The position numbers and the translations under genes are program-made. The notes beneath the pieces are model-generated. The model was not told the origin of the DNA and did no database searches. It saw nothing but the letters and a program-made list of their open reading frames with translations. Shown in pieces: positions 1-6,921 of a stretch of DNA of 24,182 bases. The DNA lies in the NCBI GenBank assembly GCA_035315125.1, contig DATFYI010000301.1, forward strand, positions 1-24,182, given 5' to 3'. The stretch comes from DATFYI01 sp035315125. Lineage in GTDB: Bacteria > Chloroflexota > Anaerolineae > Anaerolineales > Anaerolineaceae. Each line of letters begins with the position of its first letter. Position 1 is the stretch's first letter.

Positions 1-636
1 ATTTATCGACGACTATCCGTTCCTGATACTGTAATTGTGATTAAAGTAGGTGATTTATTTAAGGAGGACTCTAACCTTGTCGTCGGTATGAGTGACACAT
101 TTGATACTGAAAAGGGAAATATTATCAAGCCCAAATCTATACAAGGGCAATTCTTAGCAACTATTTATAATGATGACACATCTCGACTAAATACGGATCT
201 TTCGGCTGCACTTATTGGTGTATCCGGAAAATATGATAGTAATAAAACTCAGGGAAAGAATATTCGTTATCCAATTGGCACAGTTGCCACATTAAGTGTG
301 GGGACAAAGAAATATTTTTGTTCTGCTTATAGCTGTATGGGAAACGATCTTAAGGCACAATCAGATATTTTTAAACTTACCACAAGTCTTGAAATGTTAT
401 GGGAAAATATCCGGTTGAAGGGACAAGGAGAAAAGATTTCTATGGCCGTGTTGGGGTCAGATTTGGCAAGAATAGGTACTGCCTCACATTCAAATTTAAT
501 TAAACTTATTATCTCATCGTTTATTTTGGCATCCCGAAAAGAAAGAATATCAGAACAATTAACGATAGTTATTCACCAGAACAATTTGGAAAAAATTAAT
601 ATGTTTGATATTAATGATTTTTTACAAAATTTTTAA
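1..636 (+). CDS. thsA: Thoeris type II effector ThsA, Macro domain (5' partial)
   Basis: The reading frame is open from base 1, so the gene starts outside the window; the GTG at 37 is only an internal codon. The 211 visible residues look like the ThsA-type Macro domain (DUF6430 family): a first strand running into VGDLF (window residues 16-20), then SDTFDTE, a PKSIQGQF segment and a C-terminal stretch with ASRKERIS and VIHQNN. In type II Thoeris, ThsA has N-terminal transmembrane helices (not visible here) followed by this Macro domain, which binds an ADP-ribose-type signal made by ThsB and triggers membrane-level abortive defence. The next gene, 3 nt away, is the expected TIR partner, which is the strongest support. 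Base composition is much more AT-rich than the rest of the window, consistent with a horizontally acquired defence gene. An unrelated Macro-domain ADP-ribose binder is the main alternative. Confidence 0.78.
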   Translation: MYRRLSVPDTVIVIKVGDLFKEDSNLVVGMSDTFDTEKGNIIKPKSIQGQFLATIYNDDTSRLNTDLSAALIGVSGKYDSNKTQGKNIRYPIGTVATLSVGTKKYFCSAYSCMGNDLKAQSDIFKLTTSLEMLWENIRLKGQGEKISMAVLGSDLARIGTASHSNLIKLIISSFILASRKERISEQLTIVIHQNNLEKINMFDINDFLQNF

Positions 637-639
637 ATT

Positions 640-1137
640 ATGGCATACAAGAACGGTACATATATTGCTTTTCACGCAGATGATACTCCAGACCCAACTG
701 AGTCTGATATGAAGTATTACAACATTATGAAAATGTGGAAAGTTAGAGAGGATAACGATTTTTATTTTATAAATAGTCACGAAAAAACAGGATCAGTAAG
801 AGATGATAGTAAAAAGGAAACTCTCAGAAGATCTTTAGTAGAAAGATTAAATAACTCTAAAAACATGGTGCTCATAATTGGCGAGACTACTTGGCAGGAT
901 ACTGATTGGGTTCCTTTTGAAATAGCATATGCTATCGACCACTGTTCTTTGCCCATAATTGCGGCTTATACAATGTACTCTTGTATTCTTGCTCCTAACT
1001 TATTAAATAATTTATGGCCAAAGGCATTAGCCGACAGGATTACAAATCACACCGCTCATGTAATTCACATACCTTTTAAAAAGGAACCTCTCGCCGACGC
1101 ACTTTCTCAATTTAGGATTGGAAGCTATCCCCTTTGA
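640..1137 (+). CDS. thsB: Thoeris ThsB, TIR-like (DUF1863/MTH538-type) domain protein
   Basis: This 165-residue protein is essentially one TIR-like domain. Visible elements are the first strand TYIAFHADD (7-15), INSHEKTGSVRDDS (44-57), the strand MVLIIGETT (76-84) and the motif WVPFE (90-94). The last matches the W-x-x-(Y/F)-E pattern of DUF1863 TIR proteins, where the glutamate is the likely NADase catalytic residue (E94 here). Family members in Thoeris use NAD+ to build a small signal that activates ThsA. The ATG lies 3 nt after the thsA stop and has no clear Shine-Dalgarno sequence, so it is probably translated by termination-reinitiation on the same transcript. The domain order thsA-thsB and spacing fit a compact two-gene defence operon. 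The family assignment is firm; which signal it makes is inferred from the Macro-type partner. Confidence 0.82.
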   Translation: MAYKNGTYIAFHADDTPDPTESDMKYYNIMKMWKVREDNDFYFINSHEKTGSVRDDSKKETLRRSLVERLNNSKNMVLIIGETTWQDTDWVPFEIAYAIDHCSLPIIAAYTMYSCILAPNLLNNLWPKALADRITNHTAHVIHIPFKKEPLADALSQFRIGSYPL

Positions 1138-1170
1138 GGAGGACTTGGTTTTTACTCAAAAGACGCATAT

Positions 1171-1206
1171 GTTTCATGGGGATTAATTAGTTAGTGGTTA
1201 TGAAAC
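1171..1206. repeat. Short inverted repeat between thsB and the NUDIX gene
   Basis: GTTTCAT (1171-1177) is matched by ATGAAAC (1200-1206) across a 22-nt spacer. It lies 33 nt after thsB and 32 nt before the NUDIX start. It could be a weak hairpin or an operator half-site pair; there is no T tract, so it is not a convincing terminator. Confidence 0.3.
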
Positions 1207-1238
1207 GTTAAAAATTAAGTAAAAATTAGAGGTCCAAT

Positions 1239-1724
1239 ATGTCATTCGACGAATCAAAATACCGAAAAGGCTACTCCATAGGTGTGGGTGGCGTTGTTAT
1301 CCATAACGGTGAAGTGCTATTAGTGAGACGTATTCGTGGTGAGGATCTTGGAGAGTGGGCAATTCCGGGTGGTTTTGTAGAGAAAAATGAAAAAGCAGAT
1401 AAAGCTATTATTAGGGAAGTTTTAGAGGAAACTGGTGTTAAAGCTCGCGTTAAGGGATTAATTGCAATTAGAAATAGGATATATAAGGACGAAAATAGCA
1501 TTTACCTTATGTTTCTTTTAGAAACAGATATTGAAGAATTAAAAGCCCAAAAATCAGAAGTTGATAAGGTTGGTTTCTTTAACTTATCCCAAGTAAACGG
1601 AATATCAAACCTACAGACTTTAAGTAAAATTGTTGTTGAGAAAGTTCTCAAAAATGAGCATAAACTTTTACCGTATATAAATCAAGATGACTTCCCTGAT
1701 AGTGAATATGGGATATTTGGCTAA
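1239..1724 (+). CDS. NUDIX hydrolase next to Thoeris genes
   Basis: The 161-residue protein has a textbook Nudix box, G-x5-E-x7-REVLEETGV, at residues 45-67; E63 and E64 are the metal-binding glutamates. These enzymes hydrolyse nucleoside diphosphates linked to another group (ADP-ribose, NADH, ADP-sugars, oxidised nucleotides) in the cytosol. The N-terminal strand YSIGVGGVVIHNGEVLLVRR is typical of ADP-ribose or NADH pyrophosphatase-like members, but substrate cannot be read from sequence. AGAGGT lies 5 nt before the ATG. The gene follows thsB by 101 nt on the same strand and shares its AT-rich composition, so it probably arrived with it. Because the Thoeris signal contains ADP-ribose, this enzyme might cleave or tune it; a house-cleaning role unrelated to defence is equally possible. 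Confidence 0.88.
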   Translation: MSFDESKYRKGYSIGVGGVVIHNGEVLLVRRIRGEDLGEWAIPGGFVEKNEKADKAIIREVLEETGVKARVKGLIAIRNRIYKDENSIYLMFLLETDIEELKAQKSEVDKVGFFNLSQVNGISNLQTLSKIVVEKVLKNEHKLLPYINQDDFPDSEYGIFG

Positions 1725-2010
1725 ATTTTCTACTAATGAAAAGGTATACCCGTTCAGTAGGTCTATGAAAATCCATCTAACTGCTTTGGGAACATTGAAT
1801 GAAATCATAGGTTTTTATTTTTCTCATGTCCACACAGAGAGCACAGTCACACTCTTATCACCGGTTACACGTTCTAACATATTTATATAGATCTGTACAA
1901 TTCGCTCAATCCAATTGCAAATCTGTTGTCAGATCTTAGTGTTCAATCATTTTACAGACCGAATCATTCCTATCTTACAAGAATCCCTGAAATTTTTTGA
2001 GGATACCCGG

Positions 2011-2095
2011 AACAATGTGATATTCGAGCCCTCACGCAGCACGCTACGGGCTCCGCGCTCACAAAGATCCCCGTTTGGGGATTTTTTGTTTGAGT
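2011..2095 (+). repeat. Dispersed intergenic repeat, copy A
   Basis: The core starts GAGCCCTCACGCAGCACGC at 2026 and continues through GGGCTCCGCGCTCACAAAGAT to an intrinsic terminator. GAGCCC and GGGCTC inside it are complementary and can form a stem. Two diverged copies occur near 3991 and 6786 in the same orientation, all in gaps between genes. This is the best-preserved copy. Confidence 0.75.
2067..2091 (+). terminator. Intrinsic terminator inside repeat copy A
   Basis: ATCCCC (2067-2072), loop GTTT, GGGGAT (2077-2082), then a T-rich tail TTTTTGTTT. This is a perfect short stem with a U tract. It lies 343 nt after the NUDIX stop and is the first good terminator downstream of the Thoeris-NUDIX genes. 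Confidence 0.8.
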
Positions 2096-2102
2096 CTTAT
2101 AG

Positions 2103-2167
2103 GGTGGGTTCGCTTAAGTGCCACGCAGTGGTAAAGTACCACGTAGTGGCACTGAACCCACCTTTTT
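2103..2167 (+). repeat. 60-nt composite hairpin followed by T tract
   Basis: The outer arms GGTGGGTTC (2103-2111) and GAACCCACC (2154-2162) are perfectly complementary. The inner arms AGTGCCAC (2117-2124) and GTGGCACT (2146-2153) also pair. The middle holds two near-identical sub-hairpins, CCACGCAGTGG and CCACGTAGTGG. Five Ts follow at 2163-2167, so it could work as a second terminator, or it may be a small palindromic mobile repeat of REP/MITE type. Confidence 0.65.
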
Positions 2168-2452
2168 CCATTGTCTAAAATCAAATCTTGCCTGCAATAA
2201 CCTCATGCCCCAATCGCGCTGGTTCCAGCGCCAGGATAGTATGAAAAAGGGCTTCTGCAGGGAATGGGTGAATCGGGGATGGTCAAAACGGTGGGATCAC
2301 CCTGGCACCGCCCGCTCCTCCCGAAGGACATTGGGACGATGTGACACCAGTCCTGGCGGCCTGTGCCAGGACTGGCGCAGGGCAGGTGAAGAAACGAGCC
2401 TACCCTACCCACTGTGCAGCATGGGCCGGTTTAGGTGTGCGATTTCACCGGT

Positions 2453-2480
2453 TTTCGCAATTACTTCTCCGATGTATAAT
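2453..2480 (+). promoter_or_regulatory. Promoter for the propeller lipoprotein gene
   Basis: A perfect TATAAT (2475-2480) sits 73 nt before the ATG at 2554. The -35 match is poor (TTTCGC near 2453-2458 with a 16-nt spacer). The -10 is strong enough to call; the -35 is uncertain. Confidence 0.55.
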
Positions 2481-2553
2481 TTTATTAAGTACACTGGATT
2501 TGCCGGATAATCAATGCAATAAACAGGCAACATCCTGGGTGAGGATCTCAATT

Positions 2554-3846
2554 ATGGTAAAAAAGCAGCAACTGATAACCATCTTTGTCCTGGCAGTTAT
2601 CCTGATCATGATAGCCTGTTCGACCTTACCCGAGCAGGCCCCTTCTTCAACCCCTATTCCGGTGCTTCCTGCTACCCAGGGACTCCCCACAGAAGCCCCT
2701 GCACCTGCTTCTACGCAAAAACCTCTGGATACCCCGGCTTCGGCAATATCCTCTCCGGTCCCAACCATCCCTGTCACAATTGGCGCCAATCCAACTGAAC
2801 CAGCTGTGGAAACCTATGTCGCCTACGTGCAAAACGATTCGCTCCTTGTGACTCATGTCATGAGCGGAAAATCCTTGGAAACACGCGAATACATCAAATC
2901 TCCACAAAGTGGGGGGATCATGAGGATTGGTTGGTCGCCTTCAGGGGAATACTTGGCTTTTACCATGATACCCGACTCTAACCCCCATGTATACATTGTC
3001 AACGTCAAGGCAGGTGGTAAGCCAATTGATTTGGGTATCGCCGATTTGGGTAATGGCAATGACTGGGCCTGGTCGCCCGACAGTAGATTATTGGCTTTTG
3101 AGCACGAATATGAGCTTTGGGATTATTCCCCCGCTAATGGGACGAAGAAGCAGCTCACAACCCATCTCGGCGTTGAATGGTTGTGGTCACTCCCTGTCTT
3201 TACTCCAGACGGCAAAGCTTTATGGGCAGTTGGAACCGACTCCAGCAACATGGACTTCCATGGCACTACGCTCTACAAGATCTATCGGGTCCCTTTAGAC
3301 GGTTCAGGAGCCAATTTAAACCCTCCAGGACACCTGGCAAGTATCACAGAGGAAATCAAAGGCACCCTGCCGTTAGATTTGCGCTTCTCGCCGGATGGTC
3401 AAAACCTGGCGATCATCACCACTGAGTACATCGAGAACTGTGCTCAAAAGGCCAGCTACCAGGTGGGGAACGCAGACGGCAAAGATATTCGCGACTTACC
3501 CATACCCTCCCTGTCAGCTATGGTTGGCCCCAATCAAAATCCTTATTTTTATGGCGACAGCATGGTTTGGGATCCGCAGAGCAAAGGACTTTGGGTAAAT
3601 GGCGAGGTTCGAGAATGTACCTTTACCGTGACAGATGTTGGTGGACCGCAAATATCCTATATAACCCTGGACGGCCAGGAGCATGAGCAGATCCCAGGCT
3701 CATTCAGCCACCTGAGCATTGATCGTACAGGCAGGTTGTTAGGGGTCGTCAACGCAAAAGATGGCCCTCGAGTGCAAATCCTTGGCAGGGACGGTCACCT
3801 TGTGCTCGACCTGGGTCAAGGAGATCTGACCGTCCTCCAGCCCTAA
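2554..3846 (+). CDS. Secreted lipoprotein with TolB/WD40-like beta-propeller repeats
   Basis: I start this 430-residue protein at the ATG at 2554, because it gives a good signal peptide (MVKKQQL, hydrophobic core, then IMIAC lipobox) with GAGG 9 nt upstream; the frame is open further upstream but that part is not protein-like. After the cysteine comes a Pro/Ser/Thr-rich linker of about 60 residues, then six blade-like repeats: RIGWSPSGEYLAF, DWAWSPDSRLLAF, PVFTPDGKALWAV, LRFSPDGQNLAII, MVWDPQSKGLWVN and LSIDRTGRLLGVV. The S-P-D/S-G pattern is that of TolB-type PD40/WD40-like repeats, which form a beta-propeller, usually a binding scaffold. It would be anchored on the outer face of the cytoplasmic membrane. 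The ligand is unknown. Confidence 0.85.
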   Translation: MVKKQQLITIFVLAVILIMIACSTLPEQAPSSTPIPVLPATQGLPTEAPAPASTQKPLDTPASAISSPVPTIPVTIGANPTEPAVETYVAYVQNDSLLVTHVMSGKSLETREYIKSPQSGGIMRIGWSPSGEYLAFTMIPDSNPHVYIVNVKAGGKPIDLGIADLGNGNDWAWSPDSRLLAFEHEYELWDYSPANGTKKQLTTHLGVEWLWSLPVFTPDGKALWAVGTDSSNMDFHGTTLYKIYRVPLDGSGANLNPPGHLASITEEIKGTLPLDLRFSPDGQNLAIITTEYIENCAQKASYQVGNADGKDIRDLPIPSLSAMVGPNQNPYFYGDSMVWDPQSKGLWVNGEVRECTFTVTDVGGPQISYITLDGQEHEQIPGSFSHLSIDRTGRLLGVVNAKDGPRVQILGRDGHLVLDLGQGDLTVLQP

Positions 3847-3977
3847 CAATTTTCCGAAAGCGAGTTTATTATTTTGACTGCGTGTGTCATCCGGATCTCA
3901 AACGCAATCCGGGAAAACCGTTAAGCCTGGATGGTAGCCATCTGTAGGTTCTCCCAGATAAATGCTCAAAATTTCGC

Positions 3978-4070
3978 AAATCACAGATGGTGTGATTTTC
4001 GAGCCCTCGCGCAGCACCCGACGGACTCTACGCTCATAGACATCCCTACAAGGTGCAAAGGGTTTTCTCT
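3978..4070 (+). repeat. Dispersed intergenic repeat, copy B (diverged)
   Basis: GAGCCCTCGCGCAGCACCC starts at 4001, followed by ACGGACTCTACGCTCATAGACATCCC, matching copies A and C with scattered changes. The 3' hairpin is degenerate (CCCT...AGGG then TTTT). Just before it is a perfect inverted repeat, AAATCACA (3978-3985) and TGTGATTT (3991-3998). The element lies in the 256-nt gap between two convergent genes. Confidence 0.7.
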
Positions 4071-4102
4071 ATCACGAAAAACGAGCCGTAAAGGATTATC
4101 GC

Positions 4103-6559
4103 TCACTTCGTGATCACTGTGGGATGCATCTCTTCCCAGGTGTGCCCACCATCCTGCGTCTGCCACAGAGAATAGGTATTTCCGTCGGTTGAGATCGCCC
4201 AGCCAATCGCTGTGCTGGTGAATTCGTACTGCCAGACATATTTTTGGCTCGCACCTGAGGAGTTGAAATTCAGGTTTGCGTGCAATGCCTGCCAGGTTTG
4301 TGCGCCGTCGTTCGTGGCGCAAAGATCTACATCGCAGGCAACAAATGCATCCTGGGGTGAAACGAAATGGATATCCGACTGGCTGCTGACATTCTCCACT
4401 ACCACCGGGTCCGGCGTCCAGCTTAATCCACCATCCTGGGTGGTGTAGAGCGCCAGTACATTGTAGGCGTTCGACCCATCCGTATTGAATTTGACCAGCC
4501 TAACCGGCAGCACACCCTCGTTCTTGTTGAAAAATACGGGGTCTTGCGGGGCTACCAGGGCATCGGCGAATTTTGCGGATGGGAACGGCAGCTCGAGCTC
4601 TTTCCAGGTTTTCCCCTGGTCGAACGCAATCGAGGCCCGTACTTTTCCAACGGGATCGCTGGCCATGTCACCGTAGGTGATGAACTGGCGTATGGGATCG
4701 TAATAGAAATTATCCTCGCAGATATTGCACAGGTCCAACGTGCCCGGCTGAGAGCCCGGGCTACTATCTGGATTGACAAGCATCACCTGGCTCCAGGAAA
4801 CGCCGCCGTCATGGGTAGCGAACATCTGAATGTGCGCCTGCCCGGCTCCGGCGCCATACGTTTCAGTCCAGCCTTCTTTCAAATTTAGAAACGTCATCCA
4901 GGGCGATCCAAAAAGGAAATCCTGTGGCAATGAGTGGGTGATGACTTTCCAGGTGCTGCCGCCGTCGGTTGTGCGCAGCAGATTGGCGCCGCTGGTTTGG
5001 CCGGTATTGCTATTTTGGCTGTAGACCCAGGCAGTATTCTCATCCAGAAAGGACGTGCTGAAGGGAACATTGGCAACAATATCTGGGGTGACGTCCTGCC
5101 AGGTTTGCCCGCCGTCCGTCGTGTGCAGGAGAAAAGTGTTGCCGTCAGGGATATAGGCCGTGGCCCAACCGCTTTTTTCGGTGTATATCTTGATGTTGTT
5201 CAGGTTAAGCCGCGCGGCAGCAATCGTTGCGGCTGCCACCGGCTTGATCTCTTGCCAGGTTTTGCCACCATCCGCTGTGCTCAGCAGTGCAGAAGCAGCA
5301 CCGATGGTGACGATCGCCATGCCGTTTTGCTGGTCGACGAAATCAAATTGGCTGTTTTGCCAGCTCACCACTTTGAGCGTCTGCCAGGTTTTGCCGCCGT
5401 CGCTGGTTTGCTGCAACTGGTTTTGCGAATTGCTCGCAGTTGTTGTGAGCCGCCAGCCGGTCTGCGCGTTGTAGAAACTTTCTCCGATTGAATCCTGCCA
5501 GGTAAGCCAGGTCTGGCCGGAATCCAGGCTAAGATCGAAGAAATTTACTCCACCGCCAGCCGAGCATGCAACCCCAATGCCACTGGTGGAGGTCGCTTGA
5601 TAGGCTGGCGCAACACTGCAGCTGGAACTGGAGGCCCCAGAAAGCTGATCGATATTGGGGATAGGCGCGACGGTCCAGGTTTGGCCGCCATCGGTCGTTT
5701 TGTTAATGCGCACAGGATTACCAGCGGAGCCATTTTCGACCGCCCAGCCGGTCTGCGCGTCGATGAAAACAAAGCTTCCCACACCTCCGGTAAAAGATTT
5801 TTGTAATTCGGCCTCTCCGGCTTGCAGCTGCCAGGTCGCCCCTCCATCGCTGGTTTTGAATAGCTCCTGGAATATTTGACCATTCTGCGAGGCAGAAACC
5901 CAGGTAATATTCCAGCCGGTCTGGGAGTCGATAAAGAACAGGTGAGGCCAATAAGCCATCGGATCGGAGCCAGAGGGTGTAACCAATGAGAAAGCCTGGC
6001 TGGACTGCCAGCTTTGTCCACCGTCGGTGGTATGCCAGACAATCGCCGCATTGACGGTCTGGTCTGCCCCCTGGCAGTCGCCAATATTAGCGCCACACCA
6101 CGATTTCGGTGAGGCCCAGGCATTATCGGAATCCAGGGCAAAAAAGCCCGAATGGATATAAGCGCCCTGCGGTGGGGTGACATCCTGCCAGGCGCGGCCG
6201 CCGTTGGTCGTCCGCACGATATGACCGGTCGATTCAATCCCCCAGCCTGAAGTCCGGTCAATCATCTGCAGGAATGTCAGGGTAACAGGCGTTCCTGCGG
6301 CGATGGGGGAAAGGGGTGCAAACGATGCTTGCGGGGCCGGGGCGGTTACCGTGCTCTCAGGGCTAGCAGATGGCGCAGGTGTTTGTTCGAGGGTCGCCGA
6401 GGGGCTGATCGAGGGTGCAGCGCTGGCCGTGGGAGACATTGAAGACGTGGAAAGAACAGCCGCCGTAGGGGGGATCACTGTAGGCGCCGGCGCTGGAAGA
6501 ATAATGCAAGATGCACTGACCAGGCTGAAAATAATGAGAATAACGAATAGTTTTTTCAT
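4103..6559 (-). CDS. Secreted Ycf48/BNR-like lipoprotein with 14 Asp-box repeats
   Basis: The 818-residue protein starts with MKKLFVILIIFSLVSASC, a signal peptide with a lipobox-like end (S at -3 is unusual), then a linker of about 75 residues rich in Ala, Pro, Ser and Thr. The rest is built from repeats bearing the Asp-box pattern S/T-x-D-x-G-x-T-W. I count 14, for example HTTDGGQSWQ, KTTDGGQTWT, QTSDGGKTWQ, RTTDGGSTWK and QTQDGGHTWE. This is the sialidase/Ycf48 type of beta-propeller; 14 blades suggest two seven-bladed propellers. AGGAGGG sits just before the ATG. No catalytic sialidase residues were identified, so it is more likely a binding or assembly protein on the cell surface. It is convergent with the TolB-like lipoprotein. 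Confidence 0.85.
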   Translation of the reverse strand: MKKLFVILIIFSLVSASCIILPAPAPTVIPPTAAVLSTSSMSPTASAAPSISPSATLEQTPAPSASPESTVTAPAPQASFAPLSPIAAGTPVTLTFLQMIDRTSGWGIESTGHIVRTTNGGRAWQDVTPPQGAYIHSGFFALDSDNAWASPKSWCGANIGDCQGADQTVNAAIVWHTTDGGQSWQSSQAFSLVTPSGSDPMAYWPHLFFIDSQTGWNITWVSASQNGQIFQELFKTSDGGATWQLQAGEAELQKSFTGGVGSFVFIDAQTGWAVENGSAGNPVRINKTTDGGQTWTVAPIPNIDQLSGASSSSCSVAPAYQATSTSGIGVACSAGGGVNFFDLSLDSGQTWLTWQDSIGESFYNAQTGWRLTTTASNSQNQLQQTSDGGKTWQTLKVVSWQNSQFDFVDQQNGMAIVTIGAASALLSTADGGKTWQEIKPVAAATIAAARLNLNNIKIYTEKSGWATAYIPDGNTFLLHTTDGGQTWQDVTPDIVANVPFSTSFLDENTAWVYSQNSNTGQTSGANLLRTTDGGSTWKVITHSLPQDFLFGSPWMTFLNLKEGWTETYGAGAGQAHIQMFATHDGGVSWSQVMLVNPDSSPGSQPGTLDLCNICEDNFYYDPIRQFITYGDMASDPVGKVRASIAFDQGKTWKELELPFPSAKFADALVAPQDPVFFNKNEGVLPVRLVKFNTDGSNAYNVLALYTTQDGGLSWTPDPVVVENVSSQSDIHFVSPQDAFVACDVDLCATNDGAQTWQALHANLNFNSSGASQKYVWQYEFTSTAIGWAISTDGNTYSLWQTQDGGHTWEEMHPTVITK

Positions 6560-6637
6560 AACCCTCCTCTATGACAGGCCCCCATTGAATAATTCATTAT
6601 CTCCGTTATCTCTACGAATGCTTTAAAGCGTAAGATC

Positions 6638-6666
6638 ATATTAGCACGGTCAAAAGAACCGGACAA
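6638..6666 (-). promoter_or_regulatory. Promoter for the Ycf48-like lipoprotein gene
   Basis: On the minus strand, TTGTCC (6666-6661) and TAATAT (6643-6638) are separated by 17 nt, and the -10 carries a TGC extension directly upstream (TGCTAATAT). Transcription would start about 70 nt before the ATG. Confidence 0.55.
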
Positions 6667-6785
6667 GCGTATTCTGTCCGTTTAATCGTTTACTGTCATT
6701 TCGGAATTTGGAGCGAGCAGCGGAAGGACCTGAGAGGCAGCCGGCTTTGGTATTGGGGTATACCTAAGAAAGGGTACACTCTATG

Positions 6786-6855
6786 CGAGCCCTGGCGCAG
6801 CACCCTATGGGCTTCGCGCTCACAAAGATGCCTGGGAAGGGATTTTTTGTTTGTA
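6786..6855 (+). repeat. Dispersed intergenic repeat, copy C
   Basis: GAGCCCTGGCGCAGCACCC begins at 6787 and runs through TATGGGCTTCGCGCTCACAAAGATGCC to GGGATTTTTTGTTTG, the same tail as copy A. The terminal stem carries a mismatch (ATGCCT with AGGGAT), so it is a weaker terminator than copy A. Confidence 0.75.
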
Positions 6856-6921
6856 GGTGGAGGTATATTCCCCTTTATAATTGATCCGTTCGTAAAACAT
6901 CATGAAGCAGAGGAGTTTTCT

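Larger units (their letters stand above)
1725..2553. other. Long noncoding gap with repeat, hairpins and promoter
   Basis: There is no convincing gene in these 829 bases. The first 290 bases are AT-rich and featureless. After 2011 come a dispersed repeat with a terminator, a 60-nt hairpin (2103-2162), and a GC-rich stretch (2195-2410) with several perfect inverted repeats: GCGCTGGTTCCAGCGC at 2216-2231, and CCAGTCCTGG (2347-2356) with CCAGGACTGG (2366-2375). The GC-rich stretch could be a structured RNA or old debris; I recognise no known riboswitch in it. A promoter for the next gene lies at its end. Confidence 0.6.
6560..6921. other. Divergent intergenic region with repeat copy C
   Basis: This 362-nt gap separates two divergent genes. 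It contains the minus-strand promoter, repeat copy C, and a TATAAT at 6876-6881 that may serve the plus-strand gene (the only -35 candidate, TTGTAG at 6851, is spaced 19 nt). I see no gene in it. Confidence 0.55.

Noticed and set aside
1915..2510. Two overlapping plus-strand ORFs across the repeat region
   Set aside because: They run through a terminator and a long hairpin, which explains their open frames; no protein-like content.
4934..5491. Plus-strand ORF (185 codons) opposite the Ycf48-like gene
   Set aside because: It is antisense to a well-supported repeat protein and shows no domain.
5545..6261. Long minus-strand ORF (238 codons) inside the Ycf48-like gene
   Set aside because: It is an alternative frame of the Asp-box repeats; its composition (Arg/Pro-rich) is that of a shadow and there is no ribosome site.
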